Shown here piece after piece: positions 1-9,951 of a stretch of DNA of 64,000 nucleotides. Position 1 is the first letter of the stretch. The number at the start of each line of letters is the position of its first letter. Source of the stretch: Blastomussa wellsi. Its lineage: Eukaryota; Cnidaria; Anthozoa; Scleractinia; Plerogyridae. The stretch is taken from positions 2,720,866 to 2,784,865 of the forward strand of contig OX393570.1 in the NCBI GenBank assembly GCA_947652115.1. The letters run 5' to 3'. The translations under genes and the position numbers were made by a program. The notes beneath the pieces are model-generated. The model saw only the letters and a program-made list of their open reading frames with translations, ran no database searches and was not told the DNA's origin.

Positions 1-340
1 AGATCGTTTTCACGTGACGTCATCGGGTACCAAATCCAAGACTAAAGAAATATCAAAGTTATTATCCTTATCAGGCACAAGAGGTACTAAATTTATATCC
101 GTTTACAATGAGCGTCCTTCGTTTTGGGACTAACGCATTTTGAATTTCAGAATAATGGCGGGGCGTGACATTAAGTGTCGATCATGTTTGTCATAGGAGG
201 TATACTTATATTGCGAGTTTTAGCCATTTGAGAAGTTGAAGTAGTAGGAAAAGTGTTTATGTAAATGTGTGTTTCTCCATAACAGATTAGCATTGGCCTG
301 GATAACTAAAGTAAGTTCCAGATGTTTACACTATTTTCCG

Positions 341-375
341 GCCGCCATGTTGGTGCACATCTGAGGTGCACCAAT

Positions 376-383
<8 letters not shown>
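341..383. repeat. Short foldback (18-bp inverted repeat)
   Basis: Bases 341-358 and 366-383 are reverse complements with one mismatch, separated by 7 bases. The arm begins gccgccatgttggtgcac. I recognise no gene in bases 1-600, which otherwise look like ordinary non-coding DNA. Confidence 0.6.
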
Positions 384-407
<24 letters not shown>

Positions 408-609
408 GGCAAAACGTTTCGGCGAATATCCTCGGTATTTGGTAACGCACAGTCATAAAACTTGGAGAAAGTACTTCTTTTGCTATCTCCCATGACATCT
501 CTTATTCCTGACTTCATTGACTGAATGGTGTTCGATTTATTTTTTTGTTGCGTGACAAGAAAAACGTCGGATCGATCGACCAGCTGTAGATTGTCTTAAA
601 CACAGATAT

Positions 610-967
610 GGAAGAAAGCGTGTGGTTATCTCATCCCTTGTCAAATCAGTAATTAAGTTGGATACAAAGTCTGCAGTAACAGCAGCACCCTTCGAGATCT
701 TTGTGACATTTTTAAAGAACCGAACTAGAGCTTTAGAAGCTCTCGGAGAGGATCCACTGAGTCATGGATGCATTTTGTTATCAATGTTTGAGACTGACCA
801 AGTTGCCGTCAGAGTTGTTAGAAAAATGGGAGTTAGAGCTTGCAGACACCCCAGAAGATGGAATTAATCTTGAGTTGTTCTTTAAGTTCCTCAATCGTAA
901 GTTGTATGCAAAGAAGGAGGGAAGAGGAACCTGCAAGCAAATCTTAGCCCAAAAGGTCGTAGTGTAA
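610..967 (+). mobile_element. BEL/Pao-like retrotransposon remnant (frameshifted)
   Basis: Peptides in different plus-strand frames resemble consecutive parts of the DUF1759 region, the gag-like N-terminal part of BEL/Pao polyproteins. One frame (about 700-765) reads RALEALGEDPLSHG; another (about 790-930) reads KLPSELLEKWELELADTPED followed by a helix rich in Phe, Leu and Lys. At least one frameshift separates them, and no protease, reverse transcriptase or LTR is visible nearby, so this is a dead fragment. The family assignment rests on motif resemblance only. Confidence 0.5.
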
Positions 968-1216
968 ATAAGGGTAGAGATGGAAATCGAAAGCCACCTT
1001 TCATTCAAATAAGTGAGCAGGAACAAGCGTCAACTGCCTCTACTTTGTTCGGGTAGGTAAAGCAACCAGCAAATCGAAGCTGCAGAATACAAATTATTTA
1101 TTTTTATCTATAGTATATGGGTTAAAACGTTTTAAAACATTTCGTGTATGTATACTGGCCGCTACTGTTGTACATGTCGCAGTGTCTGCAAAAAGCTGTC
1201 TGATTAAGCAACTGTT

Positions 1217-1753
1217 TTACAATTCTTTCAGATAGTCAACAATATCTTGAAATGCTTGTTTAAACAATTCAGTCATGAACACAGGGTCAGCCTGAAGTAA
1301 CAAAAAGCCATGATATGACATGTAATTGTAGTGGGTCACTTTAACTCCCGCGTCCTTTAAGCGTACCTTATACAACACACCATCATCTTTAAGAACATCA
1401 AATTCGCAAGTAATCAACAGCGTTTTGGGTAACCCTTTCAAGTTATCTGCCATCAAAGGTGATGCTCTGTAATCAGTGAGGGCATCAAGTACAACCTTTG
1501 GAATTCCATCAGGTGGCTTAATGTGAGGTTGGCGCTGCCCCTTGTCCTGGATTTGAATATAAGAAGAGTACTTTGTGTTACGAAGGTGCATAGAATGATT
1601 GTGTGCTAAAAATGAAGAAGCCATGTCTGGAGTTCCTGTCATGTAGTAGGACCAAAAAACTGCCGTTTGGTGAGTAGAAAGATGAGGGGGGAACAGCTTT
1701 TTAAAGGAGGGAAGCGAAAAGTCCAAGAACTGTAATACAGGGAATAAAAGAAC
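1217..1753 (-). CDS. Orphan last exon of an AADAC-like esterase
   Basis: This open segment of 179 codons including the stop corresponds to exon 5 of the two complete esterase genes to its right. It is preceded by a good acceptor (ttggttgcag, read on the minus strand) and starts in the same phase with V-L-L-F-P. It keeps the Asp-containing FDVLKDDG and a His in SYHGF, the second and third members of the catalytic triad, but not the nucleophile Ser, which lies in exon 4. No counterparts of exons 1-4 are visible between 1754 and 3781. A tttatt (minus AATAAA) lies about 120 bases downstream. It may be an alternative last exon for the next gene, or the remnant of a third copy. The intact frame suggests constraint or recent origin. 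Confidence 0.6.
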   Translation of the reverse strand, partial: VLLFPVLQFLDFSLPSFKKLFPPHLSTHQTAVFWSYYMTGTPDMASSFLAHNHSMHLRNTKYSSYIQIQDKGQRQPHIKPPDGIPKVVLDALTDYRASPLMADNLKGLPKTLLITCEFDVLKDDGVLYKVRLKDAGVKVTHYNYMSYHGFLLLQADPVFMTELFKQAFQDIVDYLKEL

Positions 1754-1869
1754 CTGCAACCAAAAAAAAGAAACTAGTTGAATATACTATAATTTTAAGT
1801 AACACAATTGTCATTGGTGTAGTCAAGAAGGACTAAAAGACATTAATTAGCCTTGTATCACAGAAAATC

Positions 1870-2330
1870 AAACATTGCTTAATATAACATCTTTGCAGAA
1901 ATGTGAAGGACTTTTGTAGGGGCCTCAAGGATCTTGCTGGGTCTTTGAATGAATGGGCCTCGAGAATCTTGCAAGAATCTTGCGGTTCTGCAAGATCTTG
2001 GCAGGGTTCTCGATGATCCTGCTGGGTCTTAGTATGGGCTTTGCGAATCTGGCAATAACCTTCAGGGACTTTGAGGGATCTTTGCAAGAGTCTTGAGGAT
2101 CTTTTGAAGATCTTGCTAAACACTGCAAGATCTTTGCAGGGTTCTCAAGGACCTTATAGCATTTTCGAAAGGGCCTTGTGAATCTTGCAGCAATCTGGTT
2201 TTTTTTTTCACGAACTTGGCACGAATCTGAAAAATCTTTGCAATACCCTACAAGATTTTAGCGCACTATAGTATTATGGGTGACGATACTTTAAAAGGAA
2301 TCTTAAAATATCCTTTTGCAAATCTTTAAA
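1870..2330. repeat. Degenerate tandem repeat around tcttgcaagatc
   Basis: About 460 bases built from imperfect copies of short units such as aagatcttgcagggt and gaatcttgcaagaatcttgc. Antisense frames therefore read as repeated Lys-Asp-Pro and Cys-Lys-Asp peptides, which are an artefact. It sits between the orphan esterase exon and the next gene, where exons 1-4 of a third copy would be expected. Confidence 0.6.
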
Positions 2331-3328
2331 GAATCCTGGGAGATTTTTTATTATTACTAATATCTGACCCATTCTCCCTACTTTTAGCATTTCTTTATTG
2401 AACTGGTTTTTTATCATTTTAATAATACGACTTTAAGAATTTGGAACATGGAATGTACGCAAGATGTTTAACACATCCAGGACACGCAATTCAGGTGATA
2501 AAGGAGATGCAGCGATATTAAGCGATTGTAGATTTTGGGCAACATTCAACAGCCACGAGAGAAACCTTCCACTATTTATAAGGAAGGGACGATAGCCATC
2601 ATTCTGTATAATCATGTGAGCGCTCTGGTCCAGTAAGATCTCCAATGCCAAGAGAAAGAAGAAATACGAATCATCCCCCGTCGAAAAGATGGAAGTGGCT
2701 TTGGATATGCGATACAATTTATGCAACCTACAGTACATCCAAGAACGGCACTAACTTATACTTCGGCGATGGACGAAGGAAAAGGGGGTGACAAGAACAA
2801 CATGGAGAAGAGCGATACTTGAAGAGTTGAAGATTGTGGTATTGGATGATAGAGCGCCAGGCCAGAGTGATTTCCTTGCATAGGCCTTGTGCCACTGCAT
2901 GGACACAACAAGGATGAACCTTGCGCGGGTAAATAATTTTCCAGCTCAGAGGCAGGTGTACTTGAACCTCCTGATAACTCAGATGTTTGCTTCGTTTGAG
3001 TGAAGATAGATGAAACACTCCACACGGAGTTTCATCGCATTTCCAAAACATCTCTAATTTTGTCAAAAATATCCCACTTCGCATCACATTTTCCACTCTC
3101 TTCAAGGTGTCTGGAAATGTGATGAAAAAGTGTAATGATATGAGACGAAATTGTGTTTACTTTATTTGTTTATTCACAAGAAAAGTAATCAGCAATATTT
3201 GCAGCATGAATAACACAGTTGCATCTGATATATACACATAATCTCGAGAGAAAGGCGAGAGTTAACTCTGACATGAATACAATATATTACTTATGATACT
3301 GATGCATCTCGATGTTTGTGTTTGTTAA
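2331..3328. other. Intergenic; includes a dispersed repeat at about 3012-3130
   Basis: No recognisable gene. Bases about 3012-3130 match bases about 19808-19935, inside a UPF3 intron, over roughly 120 bases; shared stretches include ctggaaatgtgatgaaa and tcatc-catttccaa. Short minus-strand open frames here (2433-2738, 2728-3105) carry no domain I recognise and partly overlap this repeat. Confidence 0.5.
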
Positions 3329-3543
3329 TAGACCAATTCGGCTAACGTGTTTACATCCTTGTTGCCACCCATTTCAGGTCATGTGATGATTCATTTGGGA
3401 GGTTACAATTGTGCAATTTGTCATACACAACTGAGTGCATGCAAGTATGTGCGAACAAAACAATTGTAACCTCCCAAATGAATCATCACATGATCTGCAT
3501 TGGGTAGCAACAAGGAGGTAAACACGTCAGCCGGATAGGTCTA
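3329..3543. mobile_element. Foldback/MITE-like element, about 215 bp
   Basis: Two long arms (about 3329-3411 and 3460-3543) are inverted repeats of each other. The ends are tagacc and ggtcta; the inner parts are tcatttgggaggttacaatt and its complement. It lies between the orphan esterase exon and the 3' end of the next esterase gene. The terminal TA pairs would fit a TA-inserting element, but that is inference. Confidence 0.7.
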
Positions 3544-3781
3544 TAATGTTGGATCATTTTAGAGGCAATAAATAATACAATGTAACATAGATGGAGAAAC
3601 ATTTCAAACAGGACTGGTTGATAGGTTATAAGGAAGTAAAGAACTGCAAAAGAAACCATAAAAGCGTAAAAACTATCTAGTATTATTTGACCTGCAGGTG
3701 GCATTTCTTGTATGTATCCTGGCCAATAATCCTGCATGTGTATCTAATTAAAAATATCTAATTCCATAACTGTTTTACATT

Positions 3782-6700
3782 TTACAACTCTTTCAGAAAG
3801 TCAACTATATCTCGAAATGCTTGATTAAATTCTTCTGTCACAAACATAGGGTCATTCTGAAATATCAGAAAGGCATGATAGGTCCTGTAATTGTAGTGCG
3901 TCACTTGAACTCCCGCATCTTGTAAGCGTGCTTTATATAACACACCTTCATCTTTAAGAACATCAAATTCGCATGTAATCAACAAAGTTTTGGGTAGCCC
4001 CTCCACGTTATCTGCCATCAAAGGCGTTGCTCTGTAATCAGTGAGGGCATCCAGCACAACCTTTGAAATCCCATTAGGTGGCTTTATCTGAGGTTGGTGC
4101 TGCCCCTTATCCTCAATTCCAATATAAGAAGCATACTTTGTATTATGAAGGTGCATAGAATGATTGCGCGCTAAAAATGAAGAAGCCATGTCTGGAGTTC
4201 CTGTGAGGTAATAGGACCAATAAGCTGCCATTTTTTGCGTCGTGAGAAATGGAGAGCTCCGTTCTTTGAATGAAGGAAGTGAAAAGTCCATGAACTGTAA
4301 TACAGGGTATATTAAAACCTACAATAAAAGATGACATCTACAGAGTTAGTGCTGTTCTTGATGTACGGTACAATGGCCATGGGTGTGGTAAGATGATGTA
4401 AGGCGCAAATCATGGAAATTATAAAAATAAATAAATAAAAACTAAAAAAATATACCATGTAAATTGCTTTGCAATGACAGTCCTTAACTGATTACATCAA
4501 ACATCGACCCATATCACAGACTTTATATCATAGGCGTAGCTTCAAATTATTCCTGTTGAGGCTCACAAAGTTTCCTGCACTTTTCTTGCTCCCGCTTGAC
4601 AAAAACTCAGAGTGTAAGTTGTATCAGTCACAATAATATAATTGGAATTTGAGGTGGCCTTTCCACAGAGTGGTTCTTCACCCCTGTTTCCAGTTTGCAA
4701 TGGAATTTGAAAGTGTTGTGTTTTATAGTATTATTGGATAATGTATTGTTAGGATTTATCTTAGGATCTAGGATTCAGTTATATTTTCCTATCTTTTTAT
4801 GCATGTATGTGTTTTCTTGATTTTATTAGAATTATGTATGCTCTAAATAAACGTATAACAGAAGGTAAATAAAGTCTGTCTCTCTATCTATCTATGGGAT
4901 GCTTAGTCCACCACACTGGGTTCCTTTGTTTGTTACCCACCAGCATTAAAGGTGGATCAAAACAGTTTTCACTTTTCGTAGACAGGCTTTACAAATTACC
5001 AGGCATAACTAATCGATGATCAATGACATCAATTGGTAATCAATTAGTAATCAATGGGTAATCAGTTGATTAGCCATTGATTATTGTGAGTAATCAATGA
5101 GTAATTGGAGCCCAAAAATTTTGTGGCCTATCTCATCGATAACATCAATTACTCATTCATGTAATTAATTACCTATTGATGTTATTGATTACTCATCAAC
5201 TGTTATACTGTGCACAAAAGACACATTTCTTGCTTTCTTGTACCATTTTTTTCGCTTGTGATTCTTTTATTTGTGTTAGACGTATTTGTCTTTACAAATA
5301 CGATCTTCAGCCATGAGATGATATCAATGAGTAATGAATGAAATCAATGACTAATCGATGCAATTGACGATTAATTGAAAACCAAAAAGTTTGTGGCCTG
5401 TTGATTACTCATTGATCATCGGCAATAATCAATGACTAATCAACTAATTACTTATTGAAGGGAGGCACTGAGAGTAAAGTGTCTTGCATGAGAACTGAAC
5501 ACAACACGTACAGTACTGACCCCAGCCGGAACTCAAATAACCCAGACCCCTTGATCCAGAGTTCAGTACACTAACCACTGGGCCAATGTGCCAAGGTTCC
5601 ACAAGTATTATTTACCCTAGATGCTCCCTTTCATGTTTGGTACTATTGCAGCCACAGTAGAACTTAAGTCTGCAAGAAATCTTTCTAAAATCTGCAAGAT
5701 GAAAGTGAAGATTTGCGTGTGTGGTATTCGAGCGATGAGTGGCAAAGCTGTAAGAGCTGTGACTTGTGTGGGTGCCAGTAGGAGGCATGAGCAAACTAGA
5801 GACTGCTTGCAGTCTACAGTGGAACTGGACTGAGGTGTACTCACCTGAGCAGCCAGTTGTTTCCCTTCGTCTCGAAGCTTAAGAGCAACAGCTGTTGCTA
5901 GGTTACCACCAGCACTGTCACCAGCAACAACAAGGCGGCTAGTATCGATACCATACTTGTCACCAGTGGTCAGCAGGGTCTTAACAACAGCATAGCAGTC
6001 ATGGAATTGGGCAGGGAAGGTGTATTTGGGTGCCAATCTGTACCTGAAAGTAATATAACACTTAAAGTGGAATCTGCTGCAATATCCCGGCACATATCAG
6101 AGGAAAGTGATAGTTAGGTGTACCAGTAAACAAAGCTGTCCGATTCAAGTTAACTTCAAAGCAACTTAATTTAAGTGCCCCTGAGATGAAATTGGTGGTA
6201 TTACAACCCGTGAGGTATTTTTTAGCCTTTGACGTCACTTTCTCTGAATCGCAACCAAGCCTTGGAACACAGCAAATTTAAAGGCGGCTGTAAATTTTCT
6301 GAAATAAAAGTTTAAAAATTATGACTTCTCATGTCCAGAATGGATTGAAATTTGGCAAGATGATTAAGAACGTCGTATTGTACACGAAAATAAAAAAAAA
6401 ATAACTACCTTCAATTTCGTCTTGGGCACTTTAAGTACTCATAGTCGCCCTTAGTTTACCTTTGCTTTCTGGCTATACACCATGCAGTTGTGTCGTTTTC
6501 AAGCTTTGTTCAAGTTTTCCCACCGATATGCTCTTTAACCCATTTATACTAGCTACAAAAGTAAAGTTTAATTTCTAGTGAGGACACAATGTACACTTTC
6601 ATTAAGTTACTTGAACCTGACCGATTAATGCCATATACTTCCCCATTCTGTGTAGTAAAATCATGTGACTGTATTCCTAGTAGATTCAATTTACTTACTC

Positions 6701-8858
6701 AACAGATACCAACACAACATTAGCTTCTTTAGCCAACCGATGAGTCAATGGGTGAAACAAAGCTGAAATGTTGAAGGTCCACAATCAATCCGAATTAATG
6801 ACTCTAAATCTGTACATACATGCCCTAAGATAAAGGTGTGAAGGAACACAGGTCAGAACTAAAACACAATTTTCATCCCAACAAACACTGGGAGGAATAT
6901 TTTGTGATGAGCAAAAGAATGTGTGTGTAGGAGGCTACAACTTGACATGTCAGGCCAAAATTGCAGGAGTCAGGTTCGGTTTGTCAGCAATCTGTCAACC
7001 TTATTTGTACTCTAGCTCGCTTGAAATAGATGTTCCGCAAGAATTTGTACAAGCACAAAATTCGCTGGATAACAGAACCATTGTGCAGATGAACTATTAA
7101 CCTAGCTGATCTGTCTGCAATGTAGGCTACAAGATCACAGCAAGGGAACTCTCATAATCAAGGTACTGGGCACCGGATTTCCAGTGCTGGGCTCCCAGTG
7201 GCTATTTGTAACTGGTAAGGATAAGTCTTCCGGCCTTAAGTGTCCTCATGGGCACGATGAGGATGAGTGAAGGTTAAGTCTGCATAACACAATGCCGGAG
7301 CTCATCCCAGTTTCTGTAGTGACTAGTAGTATTTCTACTCCCTGTTGATGGGATGCTAGTTACATTTGCATAGTTTTCATGGGTCAAACAAAGGTACTGT
7401 AGCTTGATCAAAGTTTTAGCATGCTTAACATTAGGGCAAAGTAGCAGCTCTCGTAAGGTCTCACATGAATGCTTTGCGACGCATTGAGAGGACAGTCAAT
7501 AGAACAAACAACAAGAACAATGCCCCTAGCCTCTAAAACAATAACAACTGCTGCCAGTAGAATTACAAGAGCTGCTACCCTACCATAACATTAGACTGCC
7601 ACATAGACTTATTACTAACACTTGCTTGTTACACACTTTTTAAATTCAAATCATGTGGAAAAGTACTAATAAAAGGTTCATGAAGTTGTGCCAAGGTAAT
7701 TTCAAAGGGAAGTGGGGTGAGTTCAAAACAAGCTGCAAAAAAGTAACTACAAGTAGTGTCTTGCCCAAGAACACAACGCAGTGCCCTGGCAGAGATTTGA
7801 ACCCAGACCATCCGATCCAGAGTCCAGCGCACTAACTGTTAGGCCACCCTGCCTATGGATGGGTAGGTAGTGGTTCAATAATTTGAAGAACCTGCACATG
7901 TGGGAGGGGTACAAATATTTTGGGAAACAACACAATCTTCAATGTTAGCTGTCATGGTACCATTATACCAACCTACACTTCCAATTGTCCAACCACCACC
8001 ATGCAGATAAACAACACCGCTTGATTTCTTGCCTGCATTCACAAGAGCCTTTGGCTTGTAAATACGAACAGGAATATTTGCTATCCTGTCATCCTGAATT
8101 TCCAAGAACTTTTCTTCCTCGTCAACGGTATTTGGTAGCAATTTATGTATCCACTTCTCATTCTCGATCGGTGATTCGCCTATCCCAATTAATGAAGATG
8201 TATAGCCCTTGAAATAAATATGTATAATTACAAGAAATATGAAAATAAGTCCACAATTATAATGAAGTATACCTTCTCTGAATTATTTTCTACTTAATTT
8301 TTTTTTCTGTCAACCAAAGTGATAGCCTGCATCATTCCTCTAAATTCGTTGCTGCTGCCATGAGACAGGGTTTGTACCCCCAGACAAATTTCCAGGACTT
8401 TTCTAGGACTCATATCAAATTTTCCAGGACTCCAAAATTCACATTAAAACCTTCTCTTCCAAGATCCCAATATAAATTCTCCCTCCTGTAAGCCTCGTAT
8501 TTCTTATAAAGTTCTCAGGCAAGACACGAAACTCTCACAGTGCCTCTCCCCACCAAGTTGTGTAAATGGGCACTGGCGAAACCATGCTGGGGGTAAAACA
8601 TGTTGCTAGAACCTCCACTAAAACGGTCAAAAAGTCCCCACTACAGGACGATAACTACTGTCACAAAGTTTAGCTACTGACCAGATGTAGCGCTCTTACC
8701 AGAAACCAAACTATTTGAAAGCAGACACCAGACACTCGCAGACCTAGTTGCTGATCGGCTGGCATACCCTCGGGAATCACTGTATTGAAGTACAAAGCAA
8801 AGATAATGGCGATCAAGATTGCGACAAATGCACCGAAAATTAAACAACAGTTAGCCAT
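3782..8858 (-). CDS. AADAC-like membrane esterase, copy B (5 exons, 397 aa)
   Basis: Exons, 5' to 3': 8700-8858, 7973-8207, 6699-6762, 5845-6043, 3782-4318. Phases close at 397 aa, close to the 400 or so usual for AADAC/NCEH1. These are ER-anchored serine hydrolases of the hormone-sensitive lipase family that cut ester or amide bonds of lipids and xenobiotics. An N-terminal hydrophobic segment (residues 4-24) is the likely type II anchor. Exon 2 carries HGGGW, the oxyanion hole. Exon 4 carries GDSAGG with the nucleophile Ser. Exon 5 has FDVLKDEG and a His in TYHAF. I chose the Met at 8858 because it aligns with copy C; an in-frame Met lies 9 codons upstream. The exon 2 donor (gttggt) is weak. 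Introns hold SINE-like and AT-rich repeats. It is a tandem paralogue of the gene at 9952-13555. Confidence 0.88.
5008..5465. repeat. AT-rich repeat built from atcaatgagtaat-like units
   Basis: In intron 4 of esterase copy B. Units such as taatcaatgagtaat and their complements recur in two blocks (about 5008-5210 and 5315-5465). Each block is roughly palindromic around a ccaaaaa..tttgtggcct core. The intervening 100 bases look unrelated. Confidence 0.55.
5462..5592 (-). mobile_element. tRNA-derived SINE fragment (family A)
   Basis: Read on the minus strand it begins with a tRNA-like head (tggcccagtggttagtgtac) and later gagttccggctgg in the B-box position, followed by the conserved body complementary to gagagtaaagtgtcttgc. 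The same family occurs at about 7755, 24800, 26016 and 57478. Confidence 0.5.
7200..7620. other. Intron 2 of esterase copy B: SINE-A body pieces
   Basis: Between exons 3 and 2 of copy B (6763-7972). Bases about 7290-7370 resemble the SINE-A body (gtagtatttctactccctg, gatgggatgctag) seen complete at 24800-25035 and 57478-57715. I see nothing coding in the rest. Confidence 0.4.
7755..7853 (-). mobile_element. tRNA-derived SINE fragment (family A)
   Basis: Carries gtgtcttgcccaagaacaca, then gatttgaacccagac (complement of a B box) and gcactaactgttaggccacc (complement of an A-box-containing head). It lies in intron 2 of esterase copy B. Confidence 0.5.
8590..8665. repeat. Direct repeat, left copy (pairs with 9535-9606)
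   Basis: Shares about 75 bases with 9535-9606, including cactaaaacggtcaaaa and acgataactactgtca. This copy is in intron 1 of esterase copy B and the other lies upstream of its exon 1, so exon 1 and the promoter sit between the two. Confidence 0.65.
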
Positions 8859-9951
8859 GACTCCTCGCAGAACTGCCCTATACAAGCTGATGTATTTGGT
8901 GAGGTTAATGCTGACTGTTCACAACCGAGCTCACGTTTCCAAGAGTCGGTTTCTTTCGAGTTAGTACGTCATATATGTCACACTGTATTATCCAAGGAAG
9001 CTTTTATTGTGTTTCGAAAGCACTTGTCAAATTTGCAAGAAATTAAATCCAAAGCGTTGTTATTGTGTCTCTCTTTTCATACGTTTCGGTGCCGAACATT
9101 AATTTTATTTTGGTGGCCTTCGATGTAATACAAGATGCTATTTTGTGACATATACGAAATAACCTTTGGACCTCTAGTCTGACCTTTACGCCTCGAACGC
9201 TTGCCTTGATCACGGTTTTCAATTACTCGAAAACGACCAGAGAAAAACAACTGGCCTACGTAAACGTGAAAGATCATTTATATTATCTTTTACCAGTGTA
9301 TATTTTATAACATAACGACTGGCCGCCACGCAACACCTTCGATAATTGGGAGGTACTTTCGTGACGATTTCTATTAATGTTTCTAGAAAGCCGTAGTGCA
9401 CGGGGGCATGGGGGAGGGGCGAGCACAAGCTAGCATAGGCGCAACGGAGCATTTCAACTGAGCTGAGATTTTCTGTGTAAATACCAGGCGCTAGGGCATT
9501 TGTGGATGGTCAAACGAATCACTAAAAGACAATAAAATGTTGCTAGAAAGTCCACTAAAACGGTCAAAAGTCCTCACTACGGGACGATAACTACTGTCAA
9601 ATGTCCCACCTATGCCTAGTCCTACCCCCCCCCCCCCCCACCTTGGGATTAACATTGATAGGTGCATTATTTCAACACAGAAAGAACGACATTTATTTTG
9701 AGAAGAAAACGCGGTACATTTATTTAGAGCGATCTCATTCCATATAACACTTTCTGGTAGTCAACTATAGGGAAGTTAAACAAAAGAGCTCTTTGTTTCA
9801 CAAGCCAATAGTTTTCTGGTTGGCACATTAATGACAATGGGTGACGTCACTGATATCATTCCTATTTCTCGAAATGCTTGCGAGTGCACGTGCACGTTCA
9901 CGTGATTACACAGTGAAGCAATAAAAAGCGATCTCATTCCACCCGACGGTT
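8859..9951. other. Intergenic between esterase copies C and B; direct repeat at 9535-9606
   Basis: This stretch must hold the promoter of copy B, at its left end, and the 3' flank of copy C, at its right end. Bases 9535-9606 repeat 8590-8665. A run of about 16 C is at 9627-9640. tttatt motifs (minus AATAAA) near 9690 and 9718 are candidate poly(A) signals for copy C. No coding exon is recognisable. Confidence 0.5.
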
